From: Clostridiales bacterium
GTDB lineage: Bacteria > Bacillota > Clostridia > Saccharofermentanales > Saccharofermentanaceae
Length of the DNA stretch: 64,000 nucleotides
Reading direction: 5' to 3'
Assembly (NCBI GenBank): GCA_017513085.1
Contig: JAFWDK010000010.1
Location: forward strand, 248,001 to 312,000
The position numbers were made by a program, and so were the translations under genes. Below the pieces are notes generated by a model, which saw nothing but the letters and a program-made list of their open reading frames with translations, searched no databases and was not told the origin of the DNA. Positions 43,953-53,195 of the stretch are shown here, in pieces (the stretch's first letter is position 1; every line of letters starts with the position of its first letter).

Positions 43953-44037
43953 GGGGTTGTGGCGGAATGGCAGACGCAGCAGACTCAAAATCTGCCGACC
44001 ATAAATCGTATGGGTTCAAGTCCCATCAGCCCCACCA
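43953..44037 (+). tRNA. tRNA-Leu (anticodon CAA)
   Basis: Acceptor GGGGTTG pairs with CAGCCCC (one G-U) and CCA is encoded (44035-44037). Loop CTCAAAA gives CAA, reading UUG. A long variable arm and GGTTCAAGTCC are present. Confidence 0.95.
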
Positions 44038-44047
44038 ATTGCAAAAA

Positions 44048-44091
44048 AGATCCCCATTTTCTGCTATTTAAGAATCTGGGGATCTATTTTT
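44048..44091 (+). terminator. Terminator after tRNA-Leu(CAA)
   Basis: AGATCCCCA (44048-44056) pairs with TGGGGATCT (44077-44085), with ATTTTTG after it. Confidence 0.85.
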
Positions 44092-44135
44092 GCCTTTTTT
44101 GCGAAATATTAGCGAAAATATGAAAAAAAAGTCAT

Positions 44136-44164
44136 TTGCAAGATCTTATATTATGGAATACTAT
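44136..44164 (+). promoter_or_regulatory. Promoter of the MoxR/VWA operon
   Basis: TTGCAA (44136-44141), a 17-base spacer and TACTAT (44159-44164), about 45 bases before the moxR start. Confidence 0.55.
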
Positions 44165-44208
44165 ATATTAGCCAATCAAAATAATTTTGAGCAAGGAGAA
44201 GAAGAAGA

Positions 44209-45198
44209 ATGGAAAATCGCTCAGAAATATCCAATGTAGAATTGGAGAAGTGTAAGGATATTATCACTAAGATTACAACTTCTTATTATGAGAAGATGGT
44301 TGGACAGACAAGACTGGGATGGTCATTGCTGATCGCTATTATTTCAAACGGACATATTCTTTTGGAATCTGTTCCGGGTCTTGCTAAGACAACAGCGGCT
44401 AAAACTTTGACTGATGCCGTAAATGGTAAGTTTTCGCGTATCCAGTGCACGCCGGACCTTTTGCCAAGTGATATTATCGGTACGCAGATCTTCAATTACA
44501 CGACCAACACATTTGAAACCAAACTTGGCCCGGTTTATGCTAACTTCGTTCTTTTGGACGAGATCAACCGTTCCAGTGCAAAAACACAGAGTGCTATGCT
44601 CGAAGTCATGCAGGAGCATCAGACGACTATCGGCGGTCTGAACTACGCGATGCCGAAGATTTTTACGGTTATTGCTACACAGAACCCGATCGAGCAGGAA
44701 GGTACTTATCTTTTGTCGGAAGCACAGCTTGACCGTTTCCTGATCAAAGAGAAGATCGATTATCCGACTCAGGATGAAGAGTTTGAGATATTAAACCGTA
44801 TTGAGAAAGATGTTTTCTCCAAGTCGGAATCCGTTGTAGAACTCGAAGATCTTTATTTCCTGCAGCAGATGGCTAAGAAAGTATATCTGGACGATTCCAT
44901 CAAGAGATACATTATCCGTATCGTGAATGCAACCCGTCACCCGGCCGAAGTCATTGGAAAAGAACTTGCCGAGTACATCACACTTGGTTCGAGTACCCGT
45001 GGCTGTATTGCTCTTATGGAAGTATCCAAAGCTGTTGCGCTGATCAACGGTAGAGGCTATGTGACACCGGACGATGTTAAAACACTTATTCATAGTGTTT
45101 TGCGTCATCGTGTATCACTGAACTTTGCCGCTGTTGCAGATGGTGTAACAGAAGAACAGATTATTGATAAGATTGTAGGAGCTATTGCAACACCATGA
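44209..45198 (+). CDS. MoxR-family AAA+ ATPase
   Basis: 329 residues. The P-loop is the MoxR variant SVPGLAKTTAAK (about 48-59), Walker B FVLLDEINRSSAKTQSAMLE (about 106-125), and sensor 1 is in ATQNPIEQEGTYLLSEAQLDRF. MoxR proteins act as chaperone-like ATPases with VWA proteins for folding, metal insertion or stress responses. It heads a six-gene operon with DUF58, two VWA proteins and a TPR protein, as in Bat (aerotolerance-like) clusters. AAGGAG precedes the ATG, and the stop overlaps the next start by 4 bases. Confidence 0.93.
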   Translation: MENRSEISNVELEKCKDIITKITTSYYEKMVGQTRLGWSLLIAIISNGHILLESVPGLAKTTAAKTLTDAVNGKFSRIQCTPDLLPSDIIGTQIFNYTTNTFETKLGPVYANFVLLDEINRSSAKTQSAMLEVMQEHQTTIGGLNYAMPKIFTVIATQNPIEQEGTYLLSEAQLDRFLIKEKIDYPTQDEEFEILNRIEKDVFSKSESVVELEDLYFLQQMAKKVYLDDSIKRYIIRIVNATRHPAEVIGKELAEYITLGSSTRGCIALMEVSKAVALINGRGYVTPDDVKTLIHSVLRHRVSLNFAAVADGVTEEQIIDKIVGAIATP

Positions 45199-46070
45199 TT
45201 CTTGACTATGTTACAAGAATAAAAGCGAATATAGCAATTCATACCAAGATCAAAGCTACCAGCATCCTGGACGGATCCTATAAGTCTGTTTTCATGGGTC
45301 GCAGTTTGAATTTTGAGGATCTTCGTGAGTATATTCCGGGCGACAGCATTCGTGATATCGACTGGAAGGCTTCTTCTCGTAGCCGTTCTTTGCTTGTTAA
45401 GCGATTTGTTGCAGAGAAGAAGCACAATATCCTTATCGTTTTTGATACAGGAGCGAAGATGAATGCTCATACCGACAAGATGGAACTGAAAAAAGATGTG
45501 GCGATTTACTCTGCCGGCACACTTTCTTATCTTGCCTATTCTAATGGCGATTTTGTCGGAGCTTTGTACAATACTGACGGTAAGATTCACTATTATCCGC
45601 TTCGTACACGTCTTTACGATATTGAGAATTTTCTTTCCTCATACGATAAAGATGTTGTGAAATCCCAAAAGTCGGATCTTGATAAGACACTTGAGTATCT
45701 TCTGAAGAATTTCCGCCGTAAGATGGTCGTGTTTGTTGTGACAGATATGGCCGGCATCCGATCAATTTCTGATATAGTATTGAAGAAGCTGATCTGCCAG
45801 CATGATCTTCTGTTTATAAACATCAATGACGCGAACGTAACCGGTGGAAGATCTTTTAAGGTTGAGAATAACAGATACCTTCCTGAGTTTATTACATCTA
45901 GTAAGAAGCTGGCGCAAATGGAGAAGAAGATGAAGGACGAAATTCTTGAGGAGAACAAGAAAAAACTGCTTCATCACGCTATTATCAGTACGGATATTGA
46001 TAGCAAGGAAGATATCACATTGAAAATTACGGAATTACTGGAGAGACACAGATATGCTCAATCCCACTGA
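45195..46070 (+). CDS. DUF58 domain protein
   Basis: 291 residues, cytoplasmic. The signature LNFEDLREYIPGDSIRDIDWKASSR (about 36-60) defines DUF58, followed by a VWA-like fold with ILIVFDTGAKM (about 76-86). DUF58 proteins accompany MoxR ATPases and are believed to be their substrates or adaptors. It overlaps moxR by 4 bases and the next gene by 17 bases. Confidence 0.9.
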   Translation: MILDYVTRIKANIAIHTKIKATSILDGSYKSVFMGRSLNFEDLREYIPGDSIRDIDWKASSRSRSLLVKRFVAEKKHNILIVFDTGAKMNAHTDKMELKKDVAIYSAGTLSYLAYSNGDFVGALYNTDGKIHYYPLRTRLYDIENFLSSYDKDVVKSQKSDLDKTLEYLLKNFRRKMVVFVVTDMAGIRSISDIVLKKLICQHDLLFININDANVTGGRSFKVENNRYLPEFITSSKKLAQMEKKMKDEILEENKKKLLHHAIISTDIDSKEDITLKITELLERHRYAQSH

Positions 46071-46563
46071 TACTTCACCAATTGATGTTTCTGTTGGTCT
46101 GCAGGACCCGTTTTCTTACATGTTGGCACCGATCATTATTCTTGCCGGCGTGCTGGTTGCAGGAATCATTGCTTTAGTGGTCTTTCATTTTTTGAAAAAC
46201 AGAAAGTCCGTTGTTAAGAAAGTCGCAGAACCGAAACCTGTCGTATTTAAGCCTAAGGATAAGGGTGCTCTTCAGCGAGAGTATCTTGCGAAGATCGCAA
46301 AAGTTCAGGCAGATTACGAATCCGGAGCTATGGATGTCCGTACGGCGCACCAGGAATTATCTGCGATCGTGCGTATGTTTGTACATGAACTGACAGGAAT
46401 CAACGCGCAAAACTTCTCGCTTCTTGAGCTTCGGGCACATAATGTGAATCAGGTCAGTGATCTGATCGAAGAATTCTATGCCCCTGAATTTGCTCTGCGA
46501 ACGGAAAAGGATACGATGAATTCTATTAATGACGCAAGGACGGTAATTAGTACATGGAACTGA
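46054..46563 (+). CDS. Single-pass membrane protein of the MoxR/VWA operon
   Basis: 169 residues that I cannot place firmly. A short external start is followed by a membrane helix (about 24-48), a basic stop-transfer (KNRKSVVKK), a Pro/Lys linker, and a helical cytoplasmic domain (about 70-169) with LQREYLAKIAKVQADYESG and HQELSAIVRMFVHELTGI. The place in the operon corresponds to the DUF4381-like or BatC-adjacent small protein found in many Bat clusters. It overlaps both neighbours (17 and 10 bases), so expression is probably tightly coupled. Confidence 0.75.
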   Translation: MLNPTDTSPIDVSVGLQDPFSYMLAPIIILAGVLVAGIIALVVFHFLKNRKSVVKKVAEPKPVVFKPKDKGALQREYLAKIAKVQADYESGAMDVRTAHQELSAIVRMFVHELTGINAQNFSLLELRAHNVNQVSDLIEEFYAPEFALRTEKDTMNSINDARTVISTWN

Positions 46564-47567
46564 AGAATCCGTTTGTAATTTATATAGGCATTCCGATCAT
46601 CGTAGTTCTTGCGTTGATCAGTTATGGTGCCAGTAGAAAGTACAGTAAAGGTAAAAAGGTAGCAAATACCGGCTTCTTTGAGGAAACAAGTGCTTTTAAA
46701 AGAAGAATGCTTGCTTTCAGGATCTACAAAGTGCTTATGGTGGCTTTACTGTTGATCTCTATTATTTCTTGCATGATCATGATGGCAAGACCGAACAAGA
46801 CCAGACAGGAAACCACAGAGATATATAACCGTGACATCTTTCTTTGTCTGGATACTTCCGGTTCCATGTACGAGGTGGACTTGGAAGTCGTTAAGCGGAT
46901 GAAGGAATTGGTAAGCGGACTGCAGGGTGAGCGTTTCGGTATCACGATCTTTAACTGTCAAACCGTTACTCTGGTTCCTCTTACGACAGATTACGAATAT
47001 GTATTAGATGTCCTTGATCAACTTGAAGCGGCTTGTAAGATTGCAATGGGAATGGATGACTGGTCTTTCTTTGCAGATGATGATTACTATTCAAAATATA
47101 TGTATATGATCGATGGAACAACTGCAAATGATGCAAATGGTTCATCTCTGATCGGAGATGGTCTTGCTTCCACTATCTTCCAGTTCCAGGATCTTGAGAC
47201 CGATGATACCAGAACGCGTGTAATTATCTTTTCGACCGATAATCAGCTTTATGGAACTCCGTTTGTTCAACTTCGTGAAGCTTCTGAATTGTGTAAGAAG
47301 TATAAGATCAAAGTCTTTGGCGCTGCGCCAAGCGAGGTGGAGAATTTCAATGAATTCAATGAGTGCATGAAACTTACGGGCGGAGATCTTTTCACTTTGC
47401 GGTCTTCCACTATGGTTGAAGACCTGATTCGGGCAGTTGAGAAGACGGAGACTTCTGTGCTGATAAAGACAGAGGAGTATGTTACGGAATTCCCTGAAAC
47501 ACTTGTTGCGATCGCTACGATTGCTCTTTGTATATATTTTGTGATAAGCAGAAGGATAAAAGCATGA
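46554..47567 (+). CDS. BatA-like VWA-domain membrane protein
   Basis: 337 residues. N-terminal membrane helices at about 8-25 and 62-82 and a C-terminal helix (about 312-332) flank a von Willebrand A domain. The MIDAS motif is LCLDTSGSM (about 100-108), with threonine and aspartate loops further on. The middle insertion (about 165-200), rich in Asp, Tyr and Met, is unusual. Such proteins probably bind a divalent metal and a partner outside the membrane under control of MoxR. Confidence 0.88.
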   Translation: MELKNPFVIYIGIPIIVVLALISYGASRKYSKGKKVANTGFFEETSAFKRRMLAFRIYKVLMVALLLISIISCMIMMARPNKTRQETTEIYNRDIFLCLDTSGSMYEVDLEVVKRMKELVSGLQGERFGITIFNCQTVTLVPLTTDYEYVLDVLDQLEAACKIAMGMDDWSFFADDDYYSKYMYMIDGTTANDANGSSLIGDGLASTIFQFQDLETDDTRTRVIIFSTDNQLYGTPFVQLREASELCKKYKIKVFGAAPSEVENFNEFNECMKLTGGDLFTLRSSTMVEDLIRAVEKTETSVLIKTEEYVTEFPETLVAIATIALCIYFVISRRIKA

Positions 47568-48529
47568 AAATTAATCCGATACTACCAATATGGTTAATGA
47601 GCATCCTTTGTGTATTGATGCTTTGTATGAAACGAAAAGGTGTCTGGAATTATATTCGACAGATTCTCATCGTTGTGCTGCTTTTTGCCCTAAACCTTCG
47701 AATCATGGTGTTTTCACACGAAGTCGAAAAAAGAGAATTGGATCTTGATGTCCTTTTTGTTGTGGATAATTCCATGAGTATGCTGGCTGAGGACTTTGAC
47801 GGAGATGGACGAAGGATCGATGCAGTCAGAGATGATTGTCAGTATATTATGGATAAACTTCCGGGAGCGAGGTTTTCCGTGGTGTCATTCGGTAATTATG
47901 CCTATCGTCTGACGCCGTATACTTCTGATATCACAGCGCTGAAAACTGCTCTGTCTTCTTTGGAAGGACAGACACAGTATTATGCAAGTGGTACGTCACT
48001 GAATCAGCCTGTTATCGTGGTTAAAGAGGCATTAGAAAAGAATCGTGAGCGGAATCCGGAAAGAACACAGGTCTTGTTTTACTTTAGCGATGGTGAGATT
48101 ACGGCCAAAGAAAAACTTGAATCATATTCAAGCCTTGCTAAATTGATCGACGGCGGTGCCGTGATCGGCTATGGTACCGAGGAGGGTGGACGCATGAAAG
48201 TTCACAGCTATGAAGGTGACCATGGAGAACCGTTCTACATGATGACCCGTGATAAAAAGACCGGAAAGATGGTTGAAGCTATCTCTCATCTTGATGAGAG
48301 CAATTTGAAACAGATCGCTAAGGATCTTGATGTGGATTATTATCTCTCAGAGAATTCTGCTTCGATCAGAGAGCTTTTGCTGGATGTTACTGACTACCTT
48401 GAAAATCTTTCAAGTGAAGGCTTGACCGGCACGGAAGGCTATTCCGAAACATATTTCTGGTTTGCTATTCCACTGGTTGCTCTTCTTGCTTATGACCTTA
48501 TATATTATAAGAGGAGGTTGAGAGGATGA
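47564..48529 (+). CDS. BatB-like VWA-domain membrane protein
   Basis: 321 residues. Two N-terminal hydrophobic segments, a VWA domain with MIDAS motif VVDNSMSML (about 65-73), and a C-terminal membrane helix (FWFAIPLVALLAYDLIYY). I start it at ATG 47564, which overlaps the previous stop by 4 bases after an AGAAGGA site; the longer frame would start inside the preceding gene's membrane helix. Within the metal site the usual Ser at DxSxS reads Asn-Ser-Met-Ser, which still fits DNSMS. Confidence 0.87.
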   Translation: MKINPILPIWLMSILCVLMLCMKRKGVWNYIRQILIVVLLFALNLRIMVFSHEVEKRELDLDVLFVVDNSMSMLAEDFDGDGRRIDAVRDDCQYIMDKLPGARFSVVSFGNYAYRLTPYTSDITALKTALSSLEGQTQYYASGTSLNQPVIVVKEALEKNRERNPERTQVLFYFSDGEITAKEKLESYSSLAKLIDGGAVIGYGTEEGGRMKVHSYEGDHGEPFYMMTRDKKTGKMVEAISHLDESNLKQIAKDLDVDYYLSENSASIRELLLDVTDYLENLSSEGLTGTEGYSETYFWFAIPLVALLAYDLIYYKRRLRG

Positions 48530-49266
48530 AAAAGAAGATCATCATTGTCGCATTTACTCTTGTTGGACTTATACTTAGTAAATTTGCATTTACTTTTGTG
48601 TACAATGAATGGGTTATTTCCAAATACGAAGAAAAAGATTATTCAGAAAACTTCAGTCTTTTGGAGATGCTTAACATTACTGAACCATATATAGTTTTTT
48701 ATAACAATGGAAATGTACAGTATCAGTTGAAGAATTATGAAGAAGCAATCAGGTATTACGAAGAGGCATTGGAGAAAGATCCACCGGAAGGAAAAGAGTG
48801 CCCGGTACGCATAAATCTTGCTCTTGCTAAACTTGGTCTTCTTGGGAACGATTGTTTCTCGAGAGAGAATATCGATGACACGATTGAGCTTTTAAAAGAG
48901 TGTCTGGAGATCCTTTCCGAGGAAGAGTGTGCAACAGATGACGGTGATGGTCATGATAACCGTGCGCAGAGACTCTATGATGAGATCAAAGAACTCCTGG
49001 AGCAGGCACAGCAGGAAAAGCAGAAGCAGGAGGAATCTTCTGAATCTTCTGATTCTTCTGAATCATCTGAATCATCTGAATCTTCGAGCGATGGTGATGG
49101 AGAGACCACGCAGGAAACAGGTTCTGGTGATGGCGGCCGTCAAAGTCTACTGGAAAGCCAGCTTCAAAGCCAGATGGAGAGTGCTGCAAGAGTTCGTGAG
49201 ACGCAAAGACGCCAGAATGAGTCGAATGAATGGAACTGGTATTATGATGAAGAACCTGTTTGGTAA
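48526..49266 (+). CDS. BatC-like TPR protein with serine/glutamate-rich repeat
   Basis: 246 residues. An N-terminal membrane helix (about 4-24) is followed by one or two TPR units, including NVQYQLKNYEEAIRYYEEAL (about 65-84), and a helical coiled-coil. A low-complexity SESSDSSESSES run (about 172-188) encoded by 9-bp repeats comes next, then a Gln/Arg-rich tail. It closes the MoxR operon and probably scaffolds the VWA proteins. The repeat tract may vary in length between strains. Confidence 0.82.
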   Translation: MKKKIIIVAFTLVGLILSKFAFTFVYNEWVISKYEEKDYSENFSLLEMLNITEPYIVFYNNGNVQYQLKNYEEAIRYYEEALEKDPPEGKECPVRINLALAKLGLLGNDCFSRENIDDTIELLKECLEILSEEECATDDGDGHDNRAQRLYDEIKELLEQAQQEKQKQEESSESSDSSESSESSESSSDGDGETTQETGSGDGGRQSLLESQLQSQMESAARVRETQRRQNESNEWNWYYDEEPVW

Positions 49267-49273
49267 TTTTGTG

Positions 49274-49302
49274 TTGCGTTTTAACTGATATTGGATTATT
49301 AT
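49274..49302 (+). promoter_or_regulatory. Promoter of the pyr operon
   Basis: TTGCGT (49274-49279), a 17-base spacer and TATTAT (49297-49302). It would start a leader of about 170 bases that contains the PyrR attenuator. Confidence 0.6.
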
Positions 49303-49322
49303 CTTTACAGCGTATCCTTTAA

Positions 49323-49448
49323 TCTATTCCAGGAGAGAATAGAAAGGTCGTCTGATAACGATAATCTACCTCCGCTTTGCGGAAGCATATTTTGATATAA
49401 GACCGACTTTTTAAGGGTACTTACGTACAATTACGGAGTCGGTTTTTT
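49323..49448 (+). promoter_or_regulatory. PyrR-dependent transcription attenuator
   Basis: Binding loop: TCTATTC (49323-49329) pairs with GAATAGA (49337-49343), exposing CAGGAGA, close to the PyrR consensus loop but with one extra base. Antiterminator: AAAGGTCG (49343-49350) can pair with CGACTTTT (49404-49411). Terminator: ACCGACT (49402-49408) pairs with AGTCGGT (49437-49443), then six T. The three structures exclude one another in the way known for Bacillus pyr leaders: PyrR with UMP favours termination. Confidence 0.8.
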
Positions 49449-49479
49449 GTACTCCGAAAAGCAGGAAGGAGTGGTATTT

Positions 49480-50031
49480 TTGAAGGATTTTCATGAAAAA
49501 ACTCTGATCATGGATGAACAAGCTATTCATCGTGCTTTGATCCGAATTGCGCATGAGATCATTGAGAAGAACAAAGGCCTTGAGAACGTCGTCCTGATCG
49601 GTATTCAGAGAAGAGGAGTTCCTATGGCTGACCGGATCGCCAAAGTCTTGGAAGAGGTTGAAGGAACGAAACCGGATGTTGGTATACTGGACATCACTTT
49701 TTATAGAGATGATTTGTCTACACTGGCTGCGCATCCTGTGGTAAACGGCACTGCTATTCATTTCAATATTAATGACAAGAAAATCGTCTTGATCGATGAT
49801 GTTCTTTATACCGGAAGAACGGTTAGAGCAGCGATCGAGGCGATTTTTGATATGGGGAGACCTGCCTGCATACAGTTGGCGACTCTTGTGGATCGTGGAC
49901 ACAGACAGTTGCCGATCAGATCTGATTATGTGGGTAAGAATGTACCAACATCGAACACCGAATTGATATCTGTTCAGTTCTCTGAAATAGATGGATGTGA
50001 TAAGGTAGTTCTTTGTGAAGAGGTGAAATAA
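49480..50031 (+). CDS. pyrR: Bifunctional pyr operon regulator / uracil phosphoribosyltransferase
   Basis: 183 residues. [21 protein letters not shown] and [17 protein letters not shown] are typical of PyrR, and the PRPP loop is [16 protein letters not shown] (about 103-118). With UMP it binds the leader RNA and lowers pyr expression. The start is TTG 49480, with GGAAGGAG eight bases upstream; TTG 49447 lies in the terminator T-run. The stop and the pyrB start share one base. Confidence 0.95.
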   Translation: MKDFHEKTLIMDEQAIHRALIRIAHEIIEKNKGLENVVLIGIQRRGVPMADRIAKVLEEVEGTKPDVGILDITFYRDDLSTLAAHPVVNGTAIHFNINDKKIVLIDDVLYTGRTVRAAIEAIFDMGRPACIQLATLVDRGHRQLPIRSDYVGKNVPTSNTELISVQFSEIDGCDKVVLCEEVK

Positions 50032-50960
50032 TGGGATTACAAAGTAAGGATTTATTAGGGTTAAAACAGTTGACCGCAGACGAGATCATGGAGATTTTGG
50101 ATACGGCCAAGATGATGAAAATGGTGTTGACTTCCGGAAATAAGAAAACATCACATCTTCAGGGAAAGTCGGTAGTAACTCTCTTTTATGAGAACAGCAC
50201 GAGAACACGTCTTTCTTTCGAATTGGCATCAAAATATATGGGTTCGGCAAGCGCAAACATCTCCACGTCCGGCAGCTCTGTTAACAAAGGCGAATCTTTG
50301 CTGGATACAGCAAGAACGATCGATATGATGGCAACAGACATCATCATCATGCGTCACAGTCAGTCAGGCGCTCCGCATTATCTTGCCCCAAGAGTCAAGG
50401 CTTCGATCGTTAATGCCGGTGATGGTATGAATGAACATCCGACACAGGCTCTTCTGGATATGTTTACACTCTATGAAAAATATGGTCATCTCGATGGCCT
50501 GAAAGTAGCGATTTGCGGTGATTTGTATCACAGCCGTGTAGTAAGAAGCAATGTGATCGGTCTTACCAAACTCGGTTCAACAGTGTCCGTAGCCGGCCCG
50601 CGTACTATGGTTCCTATCGGACTTGAAAAGATGGGCTGCACGGTTTGCCGTTCGGTCTCTGAAGCGGTTAGAGACGCCGATGCAGTAATGGGACTTCGGG
50701 TACAGCTGGAAAGACAACAGAAGTCGCTTTTCCCGTCTGTAGCGGAATACGCAAGATTTTATTCAATTTCCGAGGATGTGCTTAAACTTGCTAAACCGGA
50801 TGCTTATCTGCTTCATCCGGGTCCTTGTAATCATGGAGTGGAACTTCCGACCAGTGTGTATGATTGTCCACAATCTGTTATCAATGAACAAGTTACGAAC
50901 GGTGTTGCCGTCCGTATGGCTGTACTGTACTTATTAATGGCAAGGAGAAATCAGGAATGA
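50031..50960 (+). CDS. pyrB: Aspartate carbamoyltransferase, catalytic subunit
   Basis: 309 residues. The carbamoyl-phosphate motif is ENSTRTRLSFE (about 53-63), with HPTQALLDMFT (about 143-153) and LHPGPCNHGVE (about 268-278). It condenses carbamoyl phosphate and aspartate in the first committed pyrimidine step. No pyrI regulatory subunit follows, as usual in Firmicutes with PyrR. GAGGTG precedes the ATG, and its end overlaps pyrC by 4 bases. Confidence 0.96.
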   Translation: MGLQSKDLLGLKQLTADEIMEILDTAKMMKMVLTSGNKKTSHLQGKSVVTLFYENSTRTRLSFELASKYMGSASANISTSGSSVNKGESLLDTARTIDMMATDIIIMRHSQSGAPHYLAPRVKASIVNAGDGMNEHPTQALLDMFTLYEKYGHLDGLKVAICGDLYHSRVVRSNVIGLTKLGSTVSVAGPRTMVPIGLEKMGCTVCRSVSEAVRDADAVMGLRVQLERQQKSLFPSVAEYARFYSISEDVLKLAKPDAYLLHPGPCNHGVELPTSVYDCPQSVINEQVTNGVAVRMAVLYLLMARRNQE

Positions 50961-52216
50961 AGAGGATTGAGATTCAAAATGCGACGCACTTCTCCACAAA
51001 TGAGAAGATAACACTTTATATTGAAAATGGTGTTTTTGTAGATGCTCTTTCGGAGAAGGCAGATGAGGTGATAGATGCGGAAGGCCTGACAGTCATGCCT
51101 GGCCTTGTGGATATGCATTGCCATTTGCGTGAACCCGGATTTGAGTATCGCGAAGATATTAAGACCGGAACCTTGAGCGCAGCTAAGGGCGGTTTTTCCA
51201 GTGTTTGCTGTATGCCGAACACTAAACCGGTCTGTGATAATGCGGCTGTTGTTGAGGGTATCCTTCGCAAAGCTGAATTAGTAGGATCAGCGAATGTTTT
51301 CCCGATCGGCGCTGCCAGTAAGGGCCTGGAAGGAAAAGAAATCGCGGAAATGGGCCTGATGAAGGAAGCTGGAATCGTTGCGGTTTCTGACGATGGAAAA
51401 CCGATTGCTACGGCTAATCTTTTGAAAAAAGTACTTGAATATGCTTCCGACTTTGATCTGCCGGTCCTCAACCATTGTGAAGACCTTACTATAGGTGAGG
51501 GCGCAATGAATGATGGTGCGGTGGCTACTTCGCTCGGCTTACGCGGAATCCCGGCTATTGCTGAAGAAATTATGATTTCAAGAGATATACTGACTGCTGA
51601 GTATCTTGATATGCCGATACACATCTGTCATGTCAGTACGGCACGTGGAATCGACTTGATCCGCCAAGCGAAGAAAAGAGGCGTAAAGGTGACATGTGAA
51701 ACATGTCCGCATTACTTCTCATTAACTGAAGATAAGTGTGTTAACTACGACTCCAACTTTAAGATGAATCCTCCGCTTAGAACAGAAGCGGATAGAAAAG
51801 CTGTTATCGAAGGCTTAAAGGATGGGACGATCGATTGCATCGTTACTGATCATGCTCCTCACCATGTGGATGAGAAGGATATCGAGTTTTCTCTGGCTAA
51901 CAACGGTATTATAGGTTTTGAAACTGCTTTTGCCGTAGGTTATACATATCTTGTTAAGCCTGGATATCTTACGCTGACAGAAATGGTAGAAAAAATGACA
52001 ATCAATCCGTCAAAGATTTTACGGCTCGGTCGTGGTACACTGGATAGAGGCGTTCCGGCAGATCTGACTCTGGTCGATCTGAAGCAGGAGTTTGTATATA
52101 CGAAGGAAGAGATCCTGAGTAAATCAACAAATTCACCATATATCGGTGAATCTTTGCAGGGACGTGTTAAAGTGACGATCACGGGAGGAAAGATTACATA
52201 TGATGAACTTCGCTGA
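50957..52216 (+). CDS. pyrC: Dihydroorotase (class I)
   Basis: 419 residues. The zinc motif is DMHCHLREPGFEYREDIKTG (52-71), followed by NHCEDLT, HICHVSTARG and IVTDHAPH, which supply further metal and catalytic residues. It cyclises carbamoyl aspartate to dihydroorotate. Class I enzymes of this length are usual in Gram-positive pyr operons. It overlaps pyrB by 4 bases and pyrF by 17 bases. Confidence 0.95.
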   Translation: MKRIEIQNATHFSTNEKITLYIENGVFVDALSEKADEVIDAEGLTVMPGLVDMHCHLREPGFEYREDIKTGTLSAAKGGFSSVCCMPNTKPVCDNAAVVEGILRKAELVGSANVFPIGAASKGLEGKEIAEMGLMKEAGIVAVSDDGKPIATANLLKKVLEYASDFDLPVLNHCEDLTIGEGAMNDGAVATSLGLRGIPAIAEEIMISRDILTAEYLDMPIHICHVSTARGIDLIRQAKKRGVKVTCETCPHYFSLTEDKCVNYDSNFKMNPPLRTEADRKAVIEGLKDGTIDCIVTDHAPHHVDEKDIEFSLANNGIIGFETAFAVGYTYLVKPGYLTLTEMVEKMTINPSKILRLGRGTLDRGVPADLTLVDLKQEFVYTKEEILSKSTNSPYIGESLQGRVKVTITGGKITYDELR

Positions 52217-53183
52217 CAGACTTTTAAAGAAGATCGAAGAGTGCAACAATCCTACGGTTATGGGTTTGGATCCGAAATTGGACTATCTTCCGGCATCCAT
52301 GCTTGACGAAAAAAGAAAGACAGCCGGCGAAGATGCTCAAGCTGTTACCGCTGAGGCACTTTGGGAATACAACCGTCTTCTGATCGATGCGGTATATGAT
52401 GTTATTCCGGCTATCAAACCACAGTTTGCTTACTATGAAATGTATGGTTTGCAGGGACTTGGCGCATTAAAGAAGACAATCGATTATGCACACGAAAAAG
52501 GAATGATCGTTATTGGCGACGCGAAGAGAAATGATATCGGAACGACAGCGACAGCTTATGCGAATGCGATCATCGGAGAAACCCGGATCATCGATGGCTC
52601 CTCCGCATGCATGTTTGATTGCGACTGTATCACAGTTAACGGATATTTGGGAATCGACGGAATCAAACCTTTCATGGATGTTGCCAAAGAAAAAGGCAAG
52701 GGACTTTATGTTCTTGTTCGTACATCCAATCCTTCGGCCGGTGATCTTCAGGATCTGAAACTTGAAGATGGCCGACAAGTATTTGAAGCAATGGCGGAAA
52801 ACGTTGAAAAATGGGGTCAGGAATTGATCGGAGAATCCGGCTTCAGTTCTGTTGGCGCAGTAGTTGGCGCAACATGGCCGGAACAAGCAGTGAAAGCAAG
52901 ACAGATCATGCCACATGCTTTGATTCTAATCCCGGGATATGGTGCGCAAGGTGGATCCGGAAAAGATGCCGTTGCCTCTTTTGTTAATGGAAAAGGCGGT
53001 ATCGTTAATGCTTCCCGTTCACTTATGTGCGCATGGAAAAAACGTGAAGATATTGAACCTATGGCTCTTACAGACATTAAGGGACCTTCCGGCGAAACAC
53101 TGCTCGGATTCCAGAAAGCAACCAGAGAAGAAGCACTTCGTATGCGTGATGATTTGAATAGTGCCCTTCAAGAGAAAGCTTAA
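52200..53183 (+). CDS. pyrF: Orotidine 5'-phosphate decarboxylase, long (PyrF type 2) form
   Basis: 327 residues. The catalytic DxKxxDI motif is GDAKRNDIGTTA (about 100-111). LVRTSNPSAGDLQ and ILIPGYGAQGGS mark the longer subfamily common in Clostridia and Actinobacteria. It decarboxylates OMP to UMP. The C-terminal TREEALRMRDDLN helix is also family-typical. Its start lies inside pyrC, and pyrK follows 12 bases later. Confidence 0.95.
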   Translation: MMNFADRLLKKIEECNNPTVMGLDPKLDYLPASMLDEKRKTAGEDAQAVTAEALWEYNRLLIDAVYDVIPAIKPQFAYYEMYGLQGLGALKKTIDYAHEKGMIVIGDAKRNDIGTTATAYANAIIGETRIIDGSSACMFDCDCITVNGYLGIDGIKPFMDVAKEKGKGLYVLVRTSNPSAGDLQDLKLEDGRQVFEAMAENVEKWGQELIGESGFSSVGAVVGATWPEQAVKARQIMPHALILIPGYGAQGGSGKDAVASFVNGKGGIVNASRSLMCAWKKREDIEPMALTDIKGPSGETLLGFQKATREEALRMRDDLNSALQEKA

Positions 53184-53195
53184 TGAGGAGTTTTT

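Noticed and set aside
49036..49086. CRISPR-like repeat array
   Set aside because: The 9-bp units are in-frame codons for a Ser/Glu-rich linker in the TPR protein, without spacers.
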